A stretch of 64,000 bases of DNA, from contig NZ_JBDFMO010000001.1 in the NCBI RefSeq assembly GCF_047238305.1, positions 1,302,001-1,366,000 of the forward strand. The letters run 5' to 3'. Position 1 is the first letter of the stretch. The number at the start of each line of letters is the position of its first letter. Under the pieces are notes generated by a model. That model had not been told where the DNA came from, searched no databases, and was given only the letters and a program-made list of their open reading frames with translations. The DNA is from Ferdinandcohnia sp047238305 (GTDB lineage: Bacteria; Bacillota; Bacilli; Bacillales; Bacillaceae_L). The position numbers and the translations under genes were made by a program. This document shows positions 1 through 8,938 of the stretch, in pieces.

Positions 1-1502
1 TGGCGAAAAAGGCACCTCGTATGATTGCCGAAGACATCGTGGCAAACTTCGATAAATCAAAGGCATCTATCGAAAAAATTGAAATCGCAGGACCAGGGTT
101 TATCAATTTTTATATGAACAATTCTTATTTAACAGACTTAATTCCGGCCATTTTAACAGCTGGTGAGGCGTACGGTGAAACAACAGTAGGCAACAAGCAA
201 AAGGTTCAGGTGGAGTTTGTTTCAGCAAACCCAACAGGTGATTTGCACCTTGGACATGCTCGTGGAGCAGCGGTGGGTGATTCATTAAGTAATATTTTAC
301 AAAAAGCGGGCTATGATGTATCCCGTGAATATTACATCAATGATGCTGGTAACCAAATTAACAATTTAGCGAAGTCTGTTGAGGCGCGCTATATGCAAGC
401 ACTTGGCAAGGATGCCGAGATGCCTGAGGACGGCTATCATGGCCAAGATATCGTGGGAATCGGAAAGCAACTTGCTGAAGAATTTGGCGATAAATATGTC
501 AATGTGGATGAAAAAGAGCGCTTCGACTTTTTCCGAGAATATGGCTTGAAATATGAAATGAAAAAGCTGAAAAAGGACTTAGAAGAGTATCGCGTTCGAT
601 TTGATGTATGGTATTCAGAGACTTCTCTTTACCATAACGGTAAAATCGATCGAGCTCTTAATGCGCTGCGCGAAGCAGGTCATATTTATGAAGAAGATGG
701 CGCGACATGGTTCCGTTCCACAACATTTGGCGACGACAAAGACCGCGTTCTGATTAAAAATGACGGATCATATACGTATTTAACACCGGACATCGCCTAC
801 CACCAAGATAAGCTTGATCGTGGCTTCGAAAAATTAATCAACGTTTGGGGTGCCGACCATCACGGCTATATCCCACGTATGAAGGCTGCGATTCAGGCAT
901 TGGGCTATGATAAGGACACACTAGAGGTTGAAATTATTCAGCTCGTTCACCTCTTTAAAAATGGCGAAAAAATGAAGATGAGTAAACGTACAGGTAAGGC
1001 TGTTACGATGCGTGACTTGATTGAAGAGGTTGGCTTAGATGCCGTTCGTTACTTCTTTGCGATGAGAAGCTCTGATACACATCTTGATTTTGACCTTGAT
1101 TTAGCAGTATCTCAATCAAATGAGAATCCTGTGTACTATGCCCAGTATGCACACGCACGTATTTGTAGCATGCTGCGCTCTGGAGATGAAATGAATATTG
1201 CGTTAGACGGAAGCTATGCGCTTGAGCATATCAATTCTGAAAAAGAAGTTGATCTCTTGAAAAAACTAGGTGAGTTCCCAGCAGCTGTAACAGAAGCAGC
1301 TGAAAAGCGGATTCCACATCGCATCACAAATTATGTCAATGAACTAGCAGCGGCACTTCATAGCTTCTACAACGCCGAGAAAGTGCTCGACCAAGACAAT
1401 TTGGAAAAAACAAAAGCACGTCTTGCGCTAATGAAGGCAGTCCAAATTACGTTGCAGAATTCATTAAAATTAATCGGTGTATCTGCACCGGAGAAAATGT
1501 AA
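1..1502 (+). CDS. argS: Arginyl-tRNA synthetase, 5' end outside window
   Basis: Class I aminoacyl-tRNA synthetase that charges tRNA-Arg with arginine in the cytoplasm. The reading frame is open to the left edge (AKKAPR precedes the first Met at position 21), so the N-terminal additional domain is cut by the window. Visible are the HIGH-like motif HLGH, about 76 residues after position 21, and KMSK followed by RTGK near position 972. After these comes the helical anticodon-binding domain, ending SAPEKM as in Bacillus ArgS. About 60-65 N-terminal residues are missing compared with Bacillus homologues. The gene converges on the cardiolipin synthase gene across a shared terminator hairpin. Identity is certain; only the start is missing. 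Confidence 0.98.
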   Translation, partial: AKKAPRMIAEDIVANFDKSKASIEKIEIAGPGFINFYMNNSYLTDLIPAILTAGEAYGETTVGNKQKVQVEFVSANPTGDLHLGHARGAAVGDSLSNILQKAGYDVSREYYINDAGNQINNLAKSVEARYMQALGKDAEMPEDGYHGQDIVGIGKQLAEEFGDKYVNVDEKERFDFFREYGLKYEMKKLKKDLEEYRVRFDVWYSETSLYHNGKIDRALNALREAGHIYEEDGATWFRSTTFGDDKDRVLIKNDGSYTYLTPDIAYHQDKLDRGFEKLINVWGADHHGYIPRMKAAIQALGYDKDTLEVEIIQLVHLFKNGEKMKMSKRTGKAVTMRDLIEEVGLDAVRYFFAMRSSDTHLDFDLDLAVSQSNENPVYYAQYAHARICSMLRSGDEMNIALDGSYALEHINSEKEVDLLKKLGEFPAAVTEAAEKRIPHRITNYVNELAAALHSFYNAEKVLDQDNLEKTKARLALMKAVQITLQNSLKLIGVSAPEKM

Positions 1503-1504
1503 AT

Positions 1505-1540
1505 ATCAAAAAGGCACCCGTGCTACGGGTGCCTAATTTG
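1505..1540. terminator. Shared terminator between argS and the convergent cls gene
   Basis: A perfect 9-bp stem (GGCACCCGT / ACGGGTGCC, 1513-1533) with a 3-nt loop. On the minus strand it is followed by TTTTTGATATTT, a good U-tract ending the cardiolipin synthase transcript. On the plus strand the tail (TAATTTG) is weaker, so it probably serves both convergent genes but better for cls. Confidence 0.8.
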
Positions 1541-1589
1541 TTAGTGGCAGTAAATCTGGAAGATAGTGGCATTATCCCGCGCCATCCCC

Positions 1590-2795
1590 CTATAAAAAGT
1601 GCGAAATCCAGGTCGCGATTTTAATTTTGACCTTTTTTTCCGACTTCAATTCATTGATACGGTCACGTGTAAGCACATTTGATGTTGTAAAGTCCTCTTC
1701 CACAATCTTTTTAAGGTCCTTAATGACTTCCTTGTCATGGATATAGCAATTGATTTCATAATTCGAATAAAGACTTCGCTTATCAAAATTGGCGGTGCCG
1801 ATGTCACATAACTTGTCATCGATACAAATCACCTTTGCGTGGTAAAATCCTCTTGTATACATATTGAACTGAATGCCGATCTTTGACAGCTCGTCTAAAT
1901 ATGGAATGGCAGCTTCTTTTACAAAAGGATGGTCCGGTTTTTTTGGTAAAAGTACCCGAATCTTCACATTGCGTTTTTTAGCGGCAATCAATTCCTGTTT
2001 GAGTTGATCACTCAGTACAAAGTAAGGAGATCCAATAATAATTTCTTTTTCAGCCTGCTTAATCATTCCGACGAAATCCTCTTCAAGATAAACCCCGTTT
2101 CTTGCGATAAACCTCATTTGGGACTTTCCTTTATGGAGCGGTGGAAAATATCTGTCACGATTATCAACAGCTTCTTTTGTCGCATGATACCAATCCTCCA
2201 AAAACTGTGTCTGAAGGTCGGCGACTCCTTCGCCCGTTAGCCTCATGTGGTAATCGCGCCAAAACCCAAATTTCGGATCCTCGCCGAGATATTCTTTACC
2301 GATATTGAAACCACCCATATACCCCGTTTTTCCATCAATGACAGTGATCTTCCGGTGGTTCCGTTCATTGAGCTTATAAAATAAATAAGGAAAGTTCGGT
2401 TTGTTGCTATAGGAAAATGAAACCCCTGAGCGGGTCAGGTCTTTTTCCATTTCCTTCGTGACATTATGGCCGCCAACCCAATCTAGAAGGAAACGTACTT
2501 CGACACCTTGCTCCGCTTTTTTGGCTAAAAGGGAAACGAAATCCTTGCTAATGTCATCTTCCTTCAAAATATAAAACTCGACATGGATATGTTCGGTTGC
2601 ATTTTGAATCTCTGTAAAAAGGTCTGAGAAGAGTGTTTCCCCTGTGGCATAAAGGGAAATATCACTGTTACGCAATGGAAACTCGTCGTTCACTTGTTTT
2701 TTTAAGTGACTTTTTCTTCCGAGACTGTAATCAAGGCGGAGTAACAGTAATAGAATGATGATAATAAGGACGATCCAGATAATAGTTCGCAACAA
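1590..2795 (-). CDS. clsB: Cardiolipin synthase, ClsB/YwjE-like phospholipase D family
   Basis: Membrane enzyme that joins two phosphatidylglycerol molecules into cardiolipin and glycerol. The N-terminus is one long hydrophobic helix, followed by two phospholipase-D catalytic motifs: HRKITVID with GG after it, and HAKVICID followed by GTANFDKRS. I place the start at a TTG codon at 2795 because GGAGGG lies 6 nt upstream of it. The in-frame ATG at 2822 has no ribosome site and would place that GGAGGG inside the gene. Length is then 401 residues, matching the YwjE/ClsB type rather than the longer ClsA. Position next to fadF also matches B. subtilis ywjE-ywjF. Confidence 0.9.
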   Translation of the reverse strand: MLRTIIWIVLIIIILLLLLRLDYSLGRKSHLKKQVNDEFPLRNSDISLYATGETLFSDLFTEIQNATEHIHVEFYILKEDDISKDFVSLLAKKAEQGVEVRFLLDWVGGHNVTKEMEKDLTRSGVSFSYSNKPNFPYLFYKLNERNHRKITVIDGKTGYMGGFNIGKEYLGEDPKFGFWRDYHMRLTGEGVADLQTQFLEDWYHATKEAVDNRDRYFPPLHKGKSQMRFIARNGVYLEEDFVGMIKQAEKEIIIGSPYFVLSDQLKQELIAAKKRNVKIRVLLPKKPDHPFVKEAAIPYLDELSKIGIQFNMYTRGFYHAKVICIDDKLCDIGTANFDKRSLYSNYEINCYIHDKEVIKDLKKIVEEDFTTSNVLTRDRINELKSEKKVKIKIATWISHFL

Positions 2796-2873
2796 AATTA
2801 CCCCTCCTATAATGGCGTTCACTTAGTTTATACGAAAATTAGAATGATTATTTGAGATTTAAAAAGAAAAATA

Positions 2874-2901
2874 TTGACTGAATGCTCATTCATTATATAA
2901 T
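2874..2901 (+). promoter_or_regulatory. fadF promoter with palindromic operator
   Basis: TTGACT (2874-2879), a 16-nt spacer and TATAAT (2896-2901) form a good SigA promoter. Inside the spacer lies TGAATG-CT-CATTCA (2879-2892), two perfect 6-bp arms. The same geometry recurs at 5339-5352 before the thiolase gene. The arms resemble the FadR boxes of Bacillus (TGAATGA...TCATTCA), so a TetR-type acyl-CoA sensor is the likely ligand; this is inferred. Confidence 0.75.
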
Positions 2902-2967
2902 GGAGATATGAACTATATAGTCAGAAAATATATTCCATTCAGGCAATATTACCTAGATGAAATATAG

Positions 2968-3062
2968 CCATGGCGGATGCCACAGATTTTTCAGATAAAA
3001 TTATCGAGAAACCTCGATAAAAATCTAGGCGCAATTCACCTTGGCGAATTGATTTCTATTAA
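2968..3062 (+). repeat. Intergenic repeat R1, copy A
   Basis: Shares GGCGGATGCC-CAGATTTTT and TCT-GGCGCAA-T with copy B at 6690-6842. Its right end folds as CAATTCACC-TT-GGCGAATTG. It sits directly before the fadF ribosome site and would be in the fadF leader. Confidence 0.65.
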
Positions 3063-3086
3063 AAATGGTAAGAAAGGAGTTTGAAA

Positions 3087-5207
3087 ATGAATATCCTCTT
3101 AGTAATAAATCTTCTTGCATTCTTAACTGTAACCGCTTACGCAATTTATTTATTTGTTTACCTTATTAAGACTAGAGTTGCTTATATCAAGCTTGGCAAA
3201 AAGGTCGAATTTGATGGGAAAGTAAAGGAACGCCTTGAGCGGATTTGGATTAACGTATTCGGACAAAAAAAGCTTTTAAAGGATAAAAAGAGTGGAGCCA
3301 TCCACGTTATGTTTTTTTATGGGTTTATTCTTGTCCAATTTGGTGCGATTGATTTTATTTGGAAGGGCTTAAAGCCAGGCTCCCATCTTCCACTGGGACC
3401 ATTGTATCCAGGCTTTACATTTTTCCAAGAGATCGTCACATTTATGATTTTAGTTGCTGTCGTATGGGCATTTCATCGCCGTTATGTGGAAAAGCTGGTA
3501 CGTCTAAAAAGAGGTTTTAAATCAGGACTGGTTCTCTTATTTATCGGTGGCTTGATGCTGTCCGTTTTACTTGGAAATGGCGCCGGAATCGTTTGGCATG
3601 GTCATGATCCATCATGGACTGAGCCAATTGCATCCGTCATTTCGCTTGCTTTAAGTGGTCTTAATGAAACGGCTGCGATTGTTATTTTCTATATCGCTTG
3701 GTGGATTCATTTAATCTTCCTGTTAAGTTTCCTTGTCTATGTGCCGCAATCCAAGCACGCACATTTAATTGCAGGACCCGCGAATGTGTATTTAAGCAGA
3801 CAAACAAGCCCAGGAAAGCTTGAAAAAATTGATTTTGAAGATGAAACACAAGAAACCTTTGGTGTTGGAAAAATTGAAGACTTTAAGCAAACACAATTAG
3901 TTGACCTGTATGCATGTGTCGAATGTGGTCGCTGTACCAATATGTGTCCAGCAACAGGGACTGGAAAAATGCTGTCACCAATGGATTTGATTGTGAAATT
4001 ACGGGATCACCTAACGGAAACAGGTGCAGTCGTGACTTCACGTGTTCCATGGGTACCGGCAGTTGCTTTTAATCATACAAAGGGGAATCAGCTCGCACTA
4101 GCATCGGCTAGCCAAGGAGCAAATGAAACAGCTGCAACAGCTGAATTAGCCTACAGCCCAAGCTTAATTGGGGATGTCATTACAGAAGAGGAAATTTGGG
4201 CATGTACGACTTGCCGTAACTGTGAGGACCAATGTCCTGTTATGAATGAGCATGTCGATAAAATTATTGATTTACGTCGTTACTTAGTACTGACAGAAGG
4301 AAAAATGGATGCGGATGCTCAGCGTGCGATGACGAACATTGAACGTCAAGGAAATCCATGGGGCCTTAACCGTAAGGAAAAGGAAAACTGGCGTGATGTA
4401 CGTGAAGATGTTCATGTACCAACTGTTAAAGAAATGAAAAAAGCAGGCGAAGAGTTTGAATACCTGTTCTGGGTTGGTTCCATGGGTGCATTTGATAACC
4501 GAAGCCAAAAAATCGCGCTCTCTTTTGCAAAATTAATGAATGAAGCAGGCGTGAAGTTTGCGATTTTAGGAAACAAGGAGAAAAACTCTGGTGATACACC
4601 ACGTCGACTAGGAAATGAATTTTTATTCCAAGAGCTTGCGACAAACAATATTGCGGAATTTGAAAAGGCAGAAGTGAAAAAGATTGTAACAATCGACCCA
4701 CATGCCTACAATATTTTCAAAAACGAGTACCCTGATATGGGGCTTGAGGGTGTTGAGGTTTTCCATCATACGGAACTTTTATATGACCTTGTAAAAGAAG
4801 GCAGATTGGTTCCTAAGCATGCAGTAAACGAAGTCATCACTTGGCATGATTCCTGTTATTTAGGACGTTACAATGACGTGTATGATCCACCTCGTGAAAT
4901 TTTAAAACAAATTCCAGGTGTCAAACTCGTAGAAATGGAACGTAACCGTGAAAAAGGGATGTGCTGTGGAGCTGGTGGAGGTCTAATGTGGATGGAAGAG
5001 GATACAGGGACACGTATTAACGTAGCAAGAACGGAACAAGCGCTTGCTGTGAATCCAACTACAATTGGTTCTGGTTGTCCATATTGCTTAACAATGCTAA
5101 GCGATGGTACGAAGGCGAAGGAGGTTGAAGAGCAAATTGGCACATATGATATCGCTGAAATACTTGAACGATCAGTTGTTGGGGAACAAAAAGAAATTGC
5201 ATCTTAA
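3087..5207 (+). CDS. fadF: FadF-type membrane iron-sulfur oxidoreductase
   Basis: Predicted membrane Fe-S oxidoreductase proposed to pass electrons from acyl-CoA dehydrogenase/ETF to the quinone pool during beta-oxidation. About 260 N-terminal residues form a NarI-like membrane domain with several helices. Then come two 4Fe-4S motifs, CVECGRCTNMCP (C277, C280, C283, C287) and CTTCRNCEDQCP (C373, C376, C379, C383). The C-terminal half holds heterodisulfide-reductase-like cysteine-rich domains; the last keeps CCGAGGG and GCPYC, while the first seems to have lost its CCG cysteines. The start is ATG 3087 with AAAGGAG 7 nt upstream; TTG 3081 is less well placed. The downstream gene cluster and operator support the role. 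Confidence 0.92.
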   Translation: MNILLVINLLAFLTVTAYAIYLFVYLIKTRVAYIKLGKKVEFDGKVKERLERIWINVFGQKKLLKDKKSGAIHVMFFYGFILVQFGAIDFIWKGLKPGSHLPLGPLYPGFTFFQEIVTFMILVAVVWAFHRRYVEKLVRLKRGFKSGLVLLFIGGLMLSVLLGNGAGIVWHGHDPSWTEPIASVISLALSGLNETAAIVIFYIAWWIHLIFLLSFLVYVPQSKHAHLIAGPANVYLSRQTSPGKLEKIDFEDETQETFGVGKIEDFKQTQLVDLYACVECGRCTNMCPATGTGKMLSPMDLIVKLRDHLTETGAVVTSRVPWVPAVAFNHTKGNQLALASASQGANETAATAELAYSPSLIGDVITEEEIWACTTCRNCEDQCPVMNEHVDKIIDLRRYLVLTEGKMDADAQRAMTNIERQGNPWGLNRKEKENWRDVREDVHVPTVKEMKKAGEEFEYLFWVGSMGAFDNRSQKIALSFAKLMNEAGVKFAILGNKEKNSGDTPRRLGNEFLFQELATNNIAEFEKAEVKKIVTIDPHAYNIFKNEYPDMGLEGVEVFHHTELLYDLVKEGRLVPKHAVNEVITWHDSCYLGRYNDVYDPPREILKQIPGVKLVEMERNREKGMCCGAGGGLMWMEEDTGTRINVARTEQALAVNPTTIGSGCPYCLTMLSDGTKAKEVEEQIGTYDIAEILERSVVGEQKEIAS

Positions 5208-5337
5208 TGGCAAAAGATGATTTATCTTCCATTACCAATGTTGTAAAATATGAATATAGGAAACATTTAATTTACTTACAATAGAATAACAGATAAGGAG
5301 AGGTGTGCGATGGTACGCCTCCCTCTTTCAGACAAGG

Positions 5338-5366
5338 TTGAGCGAGCGTTCAGTCGAAAATATGTA
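5338..5366 (+). promoter_or_regulatory. Thiolase promoter with second copy of the operator
   Basis: TTGAGC (5338-5343), a 17-nt spacer and TATGTA (5361-5366). TGAGCG-AG-CGTTCA (5339-5352) overlaps the -35 box; arms match 5 of 6. It lies in the same place relative to the promoter as the site at 2879-2892, which supports one shared repressor. Confidence 0.6.
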
Positions 5367-5414
5367 AGCGGTTTCTAATCTGGGTTGTTCGAATAAAATC
5401 TAGGAGGTTGGAGC

Positions 5415-6593
5415 ATGGGTAAAACAGTGATTGTCAGCGGTGTTCGTACTCCATTTGGAAAATTAGGAGGAAGTCTTAGTTCGTTAACTGCATCTGAGCT
5501 TGGTGGAATGGCCATTAAGGAAGCGTTACTGAGAGCAGGTATCGAAGGTAAAAATGTGGATGAAGTGATCTTTGGAACAGTTTTACAGGGTGGTCAAGGC
5601 CAAATTCCATCCCGTCAGGCAGCACGAAACGCGGGAATCCCATGGGAAGTAAAAACAGAAACCATTAATAAAGTGTGTGCATCAGGACTTCGCAGTGTTA
5701 CACTTGCTGACCAAATCATCCGTGCTGGTGATGAAGAAGTCATTGTAGCAGGCGGAATGGAATCCATGAGCAATGCGCCATACTTTTTACAAAAAGCACG
5801 ATCCGGGCTTCGAATGGGGGATGCAAGCTTAAAAGATTTAATGGTTCATGATGGTTTAACCTGCAGCTTCCAAGGAGTTCACATGGGTACCTATGGAAAT
5901 GAGGTAGCATCAGAGTTTGACATATCACGTGAAGAACAAGACGAGTGGGCACTTCGTAGTCACGAGCGTGCGGTTGCGGCGATAGAGTCAGGTAAACTAG
6001 CTGAAGAAATTGTGGCGGTAGAAGTAAAAGGACGTAAAGGTACGGTTACAATCGTTGACAAAGACGAGGCACCGCGTGCAGATACAACGCTTGAAAAATT
6101 AGCAAAGCTAAAGTCTGTCTTTAATGCAGACGGCACAATCACAGCAGGTAATGCACCAGGCGTGAATGACGGGGCAGCGGCTCTTGTTCTGATGAGTGAA
6201 GAGCGGGCAAAGCAGGAAGGAAAAGAGCCTCTTGCGACGATTCTTGCCCATGCCGCAATTTCCGTTGAAGCGAAGGACTTCCCAAAGACACCAGGACTTG
6301 TCATCAATGAATTATTAAAGAAAACAGGTAAAACCGTTGATGAAATTGATTTGTTTGAAATCAATGAAGCTTTTGCGGCAGTTGCGTTAACTAGTGGAAG
6401 AATTGCCAATCTTAATCCTGAAAAAGTGAACGTTAACGGAGGAGCAGTTGCGCTCGGTCATCCAATCGGGGCAAGTGGAGCGAGAATTATCATTACATTA
6501 ATCCATGAATTAAAACGTCGTGGCGGTGGCATCGGAATTGCAGCCATCTGCAGTGGTGGTGGCCAAGGCGATGCGATTATGGTTCAAGTATAA
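5415..6593 (+). CDS. thlA: Acetyl-CoA C-acetyltransferase (thiolase)
   Basis: Thiolase that cleaves 3-ketoacyl-CoA with CoA (or condenses two acetyl-CoA) in the cytoplasm. The 392-residue length is standard. The nucleophile is C88 in NKVCASG; the other active-site residues are H349 in GHPIGASGAR and C379 in CSGGGQG. The start is ATG 5415 with CTAGGAGG upstream. It is the first gene after its own promoter/operator, followed by the dehydrogenase genes, so it belongs to the fatty or short branched acid degradation cluster (MmgA-like). Biosynthetic use cannot be excluded from sequence. Confidence 0.95.
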   Translation: MGKTVIVSGVRTPFGKLGGSLSSLTASELGGMAIKEALLRAGIEGKNVDEVIFGTVLQGGQGQIPSRQAARNAGIPWEVKTETINKVCASGLRSVTLADQIIRAGDEEVIVAGGMESMSNAPYFLQKARSGLRMGDASLKDLMVHDGLTCSFQGVHMGTYGNEVASEFDISREEQDEWALRSHERAVAAIESGKLAEEIVAVEVKGRKGTVTIVDKDEAPRADTTLEKLAKLKSVFNADGTITAGNAPGVNDGAAALVLMSEERAKQEGKEPLATILAHAAISVEAKDFPKTPGLVINELLKKTGKTVDEIDLFEINEAFAAVALTSGRIANLNPEKVNVNGGAVALGHPIGASGARIIITLIHELKRRGGGIGIAAICSGGGQGDAIMVQV

Positions 6594-6689
6594 CTTTATT
6601 CAGCAGTGGGTCTTACTTCTTTTAAGTGACGGGATAAGTGTAAAAAAGTAATCAATTAAGTGGTGGCTTAAAACCTGGCTGAAAAAGTT

Positions 6690-6842
6690 AAAGCCTCCGG
6701 CGGATGCCTCAGATTTTTAGAGGAAATTTTCGAGCAGTAAGATTAAAGACTAAAAACGCCACATCCTGTGGCAACGTCTTTATGACCCACTTCCTGTGGG
6801 CCTAAAAGTCTGGGCGCAAATACGCCAAGGCGCATTTGATTA
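6690..6842 (+). repeat. Intergenic repeat R1, copy B, carrying a three-hairpin insert
   Basis: Begins GCCTCCGGCGGATGCCTCAG and ends with the hairpin CAAATACGCC-AA-GGCGCATTTG. Compared with copy A it carries an extra block at about 6738-6803 containing CGCCAC-atcct-GTGGC and CCCAC-ttcct-GTGGG enclosed by AAAGAC/GTCTTT. The same block is found at 22617-22678 and 43336-43393. It lies in the leader of the next gene. Confidence 0.7.
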
Positions 6843-6858
6843 ATAGGAGGTATGTTAG

Positions 6859-7713
6859 ATGAATGTACAAAAGGTAATGGTTATTGGTGCAGGGCAAATG
6901 GGTTCAGGGATTGCGCAGGTATGTGCAATGGCAGGCTATGACGTGAAGCTCCACGATTTAAAGCAGGAGTATCTAGATCGCGGCTTTTCGACGATAACAA
7001 AAAACCTTACTCGTCAAGTGGATAAAGGTCGTATGAGCGAAGATGACAAGGCTGCGACATTAGGAAGACTTACCCCGTCTCTTGACTTACAAAATGCATC
7101 TGATGTTGACCTAGTCATCGAGGCAGCCGTAGAAAACATGGACATCAAAACAAAGCTTTTCTCACAACTAGATGAAATTGCACCTCAGAAAACTATTTTA
7201 GCAACAAATACTTCCTCACTTCCAATTACAGAAATAGCAGCGGCAACAAAACGTCCAGAAAAAGTAATTGGCATGCATTTTATGAATCCAGTTCCAGTTA
7301 TGAAATTAGTTGAAATTATCCGCGGCTTAGCAACAGCCGATGAAGTATATCAAGTCATTGAAGACATGACCAAAACGTTAAACAAGGTTCCAGTTGAAGT
7401 GAATGATTTTCCGGGATTTGTATCAAATCGCATTTTAATGCCGATGATCAATGAAGCCATTTATACCCTTTATGAAGGTGTGGCCACAAAAGAAGCAATT
7501 GATGAAGTCATGAAGCTTGGAATGAACCATCCGATGGGACCATTAACTTTAGCTGATTTTATCGGACTTGATACATGTCTTTATATTATGGAGACCCTCC
7601 ACGAAGGCTTTGGCGATGATAAATATAGACCATGTCCATTGCTTCGTAAATATGTCAAGGCGGGTTGGTTAGGTAAAAAGTCTGGTCGAGGTTTCTACAC
7701 ATATGAAGGATAG
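6859..7713 (+). CDS. mmgB: 3-hydroxybutyryl-CoA dehydrogenase
   Basis: NAD(P)-dependent oxidation of 3-hydroxyacyl-CoA to 3-ketoacyl-CoA. The Rossmann motif GAGQMGSGIAQ lies at residues 11-21. HFMNPVP contains the catalytic H140, and the C-terminal helical domain starts around residue 185 (NDFPGFVSNRI). The 284-residue length is normal for the short-chain HBD/MmgB type. The start ATG has AATAGGAGG upstream. It lies between the thiolase and two acyl-CoA dehydrogenases; a separate enoyl-CoA hydratase gene is not present in the cluster, so that step must be supplied elsewhere. Confidence 0.95.
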   Translation: MNVQKVMVIGAGQMGSGIAQVCAMAGYDVKLHDLKQEYLDRGFSTITKNLTRQVDKGRMSEDDKAATLGRLTPSLDLQNASDVDLVIEAAVENMDIKTKLFSQLDEIAPQKTILATNTSSLPITEIAAATKRPEKVIGMHFMNPVPVMKLVEIIRGLATADEVYQVIEDMTKTLNKVPVEVNDFPGFVSNRILMPMINEAIYTLYEGVATKEAIDEVMKLGMNHPMGPLTLADFIGLDTCLYIMETLHEGFGDDKYRPCPLLRKYVKAGWLGKKSGRGFYTYEG

Positions 7714-7782
7714 GGGTGAATTTGAGTGACAACTCTTACAAACAACCCACATCATCAAGATCCCACGTTGGAGGGAAACAGC

Positions 7783-8916
7783 ATGAATTTTCATTTTACT
7801 GAAGAACAAACAATGATGCGAAAAATGGTCCGTGATTTTGCAAAAGAGGAAATCACACCATTTATAGAGCACATGGAAAATGGCGAGTTTCCGCGAGAAA
7901 TTCTTTCTAAAATGGGGGCCCTTGGTCTAATGGGAATTACAACCCCTGAAAAATACGGCGGCGCCGGGATGGACTTTACATCTTACATTATTGCGATCAA
8001 TGAACTCTCTAAGGTGAGCGCGACAATCGGGGTTATTTTATCCGTTCATACTTCAGTTGGTACGCATCCGATTTTATATTTCGGAACAGAGGAGCAAAAG
8101 CAGAAATACATTCCAAAACTTGCGAGCGGAAAGTATCTTGGGGCTTTTTGTCTCACTGAACCGAGCGCTGGCTCAGATGCTGCAAGCTTAAAAACAAGGG
8201 CCGTGAAGCAGGATGACCATTATGTGTTGAATGGTTCAAAGATGTTCGTCACAAATGGCGGGGAAGCGGATGTGTATATTGTGTTTGCCCGCACAAACCC
8301 TGCCGAAACTGGCAGCAAGGGCATTACGGCTTTTATTGTTGAAAAAAATACCCCGGGCTTTGTGTTCGGAAAAGATGAGCATAAAATGGGGCTCAATGGT
8401 TCTCGGACCCTGCAAATTACATTAGAGGATGTAAGGGTGCCAGTAGAAAATGTTCTAGGTGCTGAAGGTGAAGGCTTTAAGGTCGCAATGGCGAATTTAA
8501 ATATGGGTCGAATCGGCATCGCCGCTCAGGCTCTAGGAATTGCAGAGGCAGCCTTAGAACACGCCGTGGAGTATTCGAAGAGTCGTTATCAATTTGGCAA
8601 ACCCATTGCCTCATTGCAGGGTGTTGGCTTTAAGCTTGCGGATATGGCAACTGCAGTGGAAGCTGCAAGACTACTTGTCTATCGGGCAGCATTTTTACAG
8701 GAGCAAGGTTTGCCGTGTGCCAAAGAATCTTCGATGGCAAAACTGTTTGCATCTAAAACCGCGATGGAGGTTACAACAGAGGCGATTCAGGTCTACGGTG
8801 GCTATGGCTATACGAAGGATTATCCGGTGGAGCGATTCTTCCGAGATGCAAAAATAACAGAGATTTATGAGGGCACGAGCGAGATTCAACGGATTGTGAT
8901 AAGTAAGCATTTGTAA
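7783..8916 (+). CDS. acdA: Acyl-CoA dehydrogenase 1 (MmgC/AcdA-like)
   Basis: FAD enzyme that forms the alpha-beta double bond of acyl-CoA and gives electrons to ETF. Family motifs seen are CLTEPSAGSDAA, FVTNGGEADVY and YGGYGYTKDYPVER. The C-terminal IYEGTSEIQR contains the usual catalytic glutamate. I chose ATG 7783 because TTGGAGGG stands 7 nt upstream; an upstream in-frame GTG at 7726 would add 19 residues not seen in the family. Length is 377 residues. It is 69 nt after mmgB and likely co-transcribed. Substrate (butyryl versus branched acyl) cannot be told from sequence. Confidence 0.94.
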   Translation: MNFHFTEEQTMMRKMVRDFAKEEITPFIEHMENGEFPREILSKMGALGLMGITTPEKYGGAGMDFTSYIIAINELSKVSATIGVILSVHTSVGTHPILYFGTEEQKQKYIPKLASGKYLGAFCLTEPSAGSDAASLKTRAVKQDDHYVLNGSKMFVTNGGEADVYIVFARTNPAETGSKGITAFIVEKNTPGFVFGKDEHKMGLNGSRTLQITLEDVRVPVENVLGAEGEGFKVAMANLNMGRIGIAAQALGIAEAALEHAVEYSKSRYQFGKPIASLQGVGFKLADMATAVEAARLLVYRAAFLQEQGLPCAKESSMAKLFASKTAMEVTTEAIQVYGGYGYTKDYPVERFFRDAKITEIYEGTSEIQRIVISKHL

Positions 8917-8938
8917 TAAATCATCAAATTTTGATAAA

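Noticed and set aside
5310..5378. 22-codon frame MVRLPLSDKVERAFSRKYVSGF with AAGGAG upstream
   Set aside because: It overlaps the operator and promoter of the thiolase gene, and the site also looks like part of a hairpin after fadF; conservation would be needed.
5960..6409. Minus-strand frame of 149 residues within the thiolase gene
   Set aside because: Antisense shadow of a highly conserved gene, no ribosome site and low-complexity Ser/Ala content.
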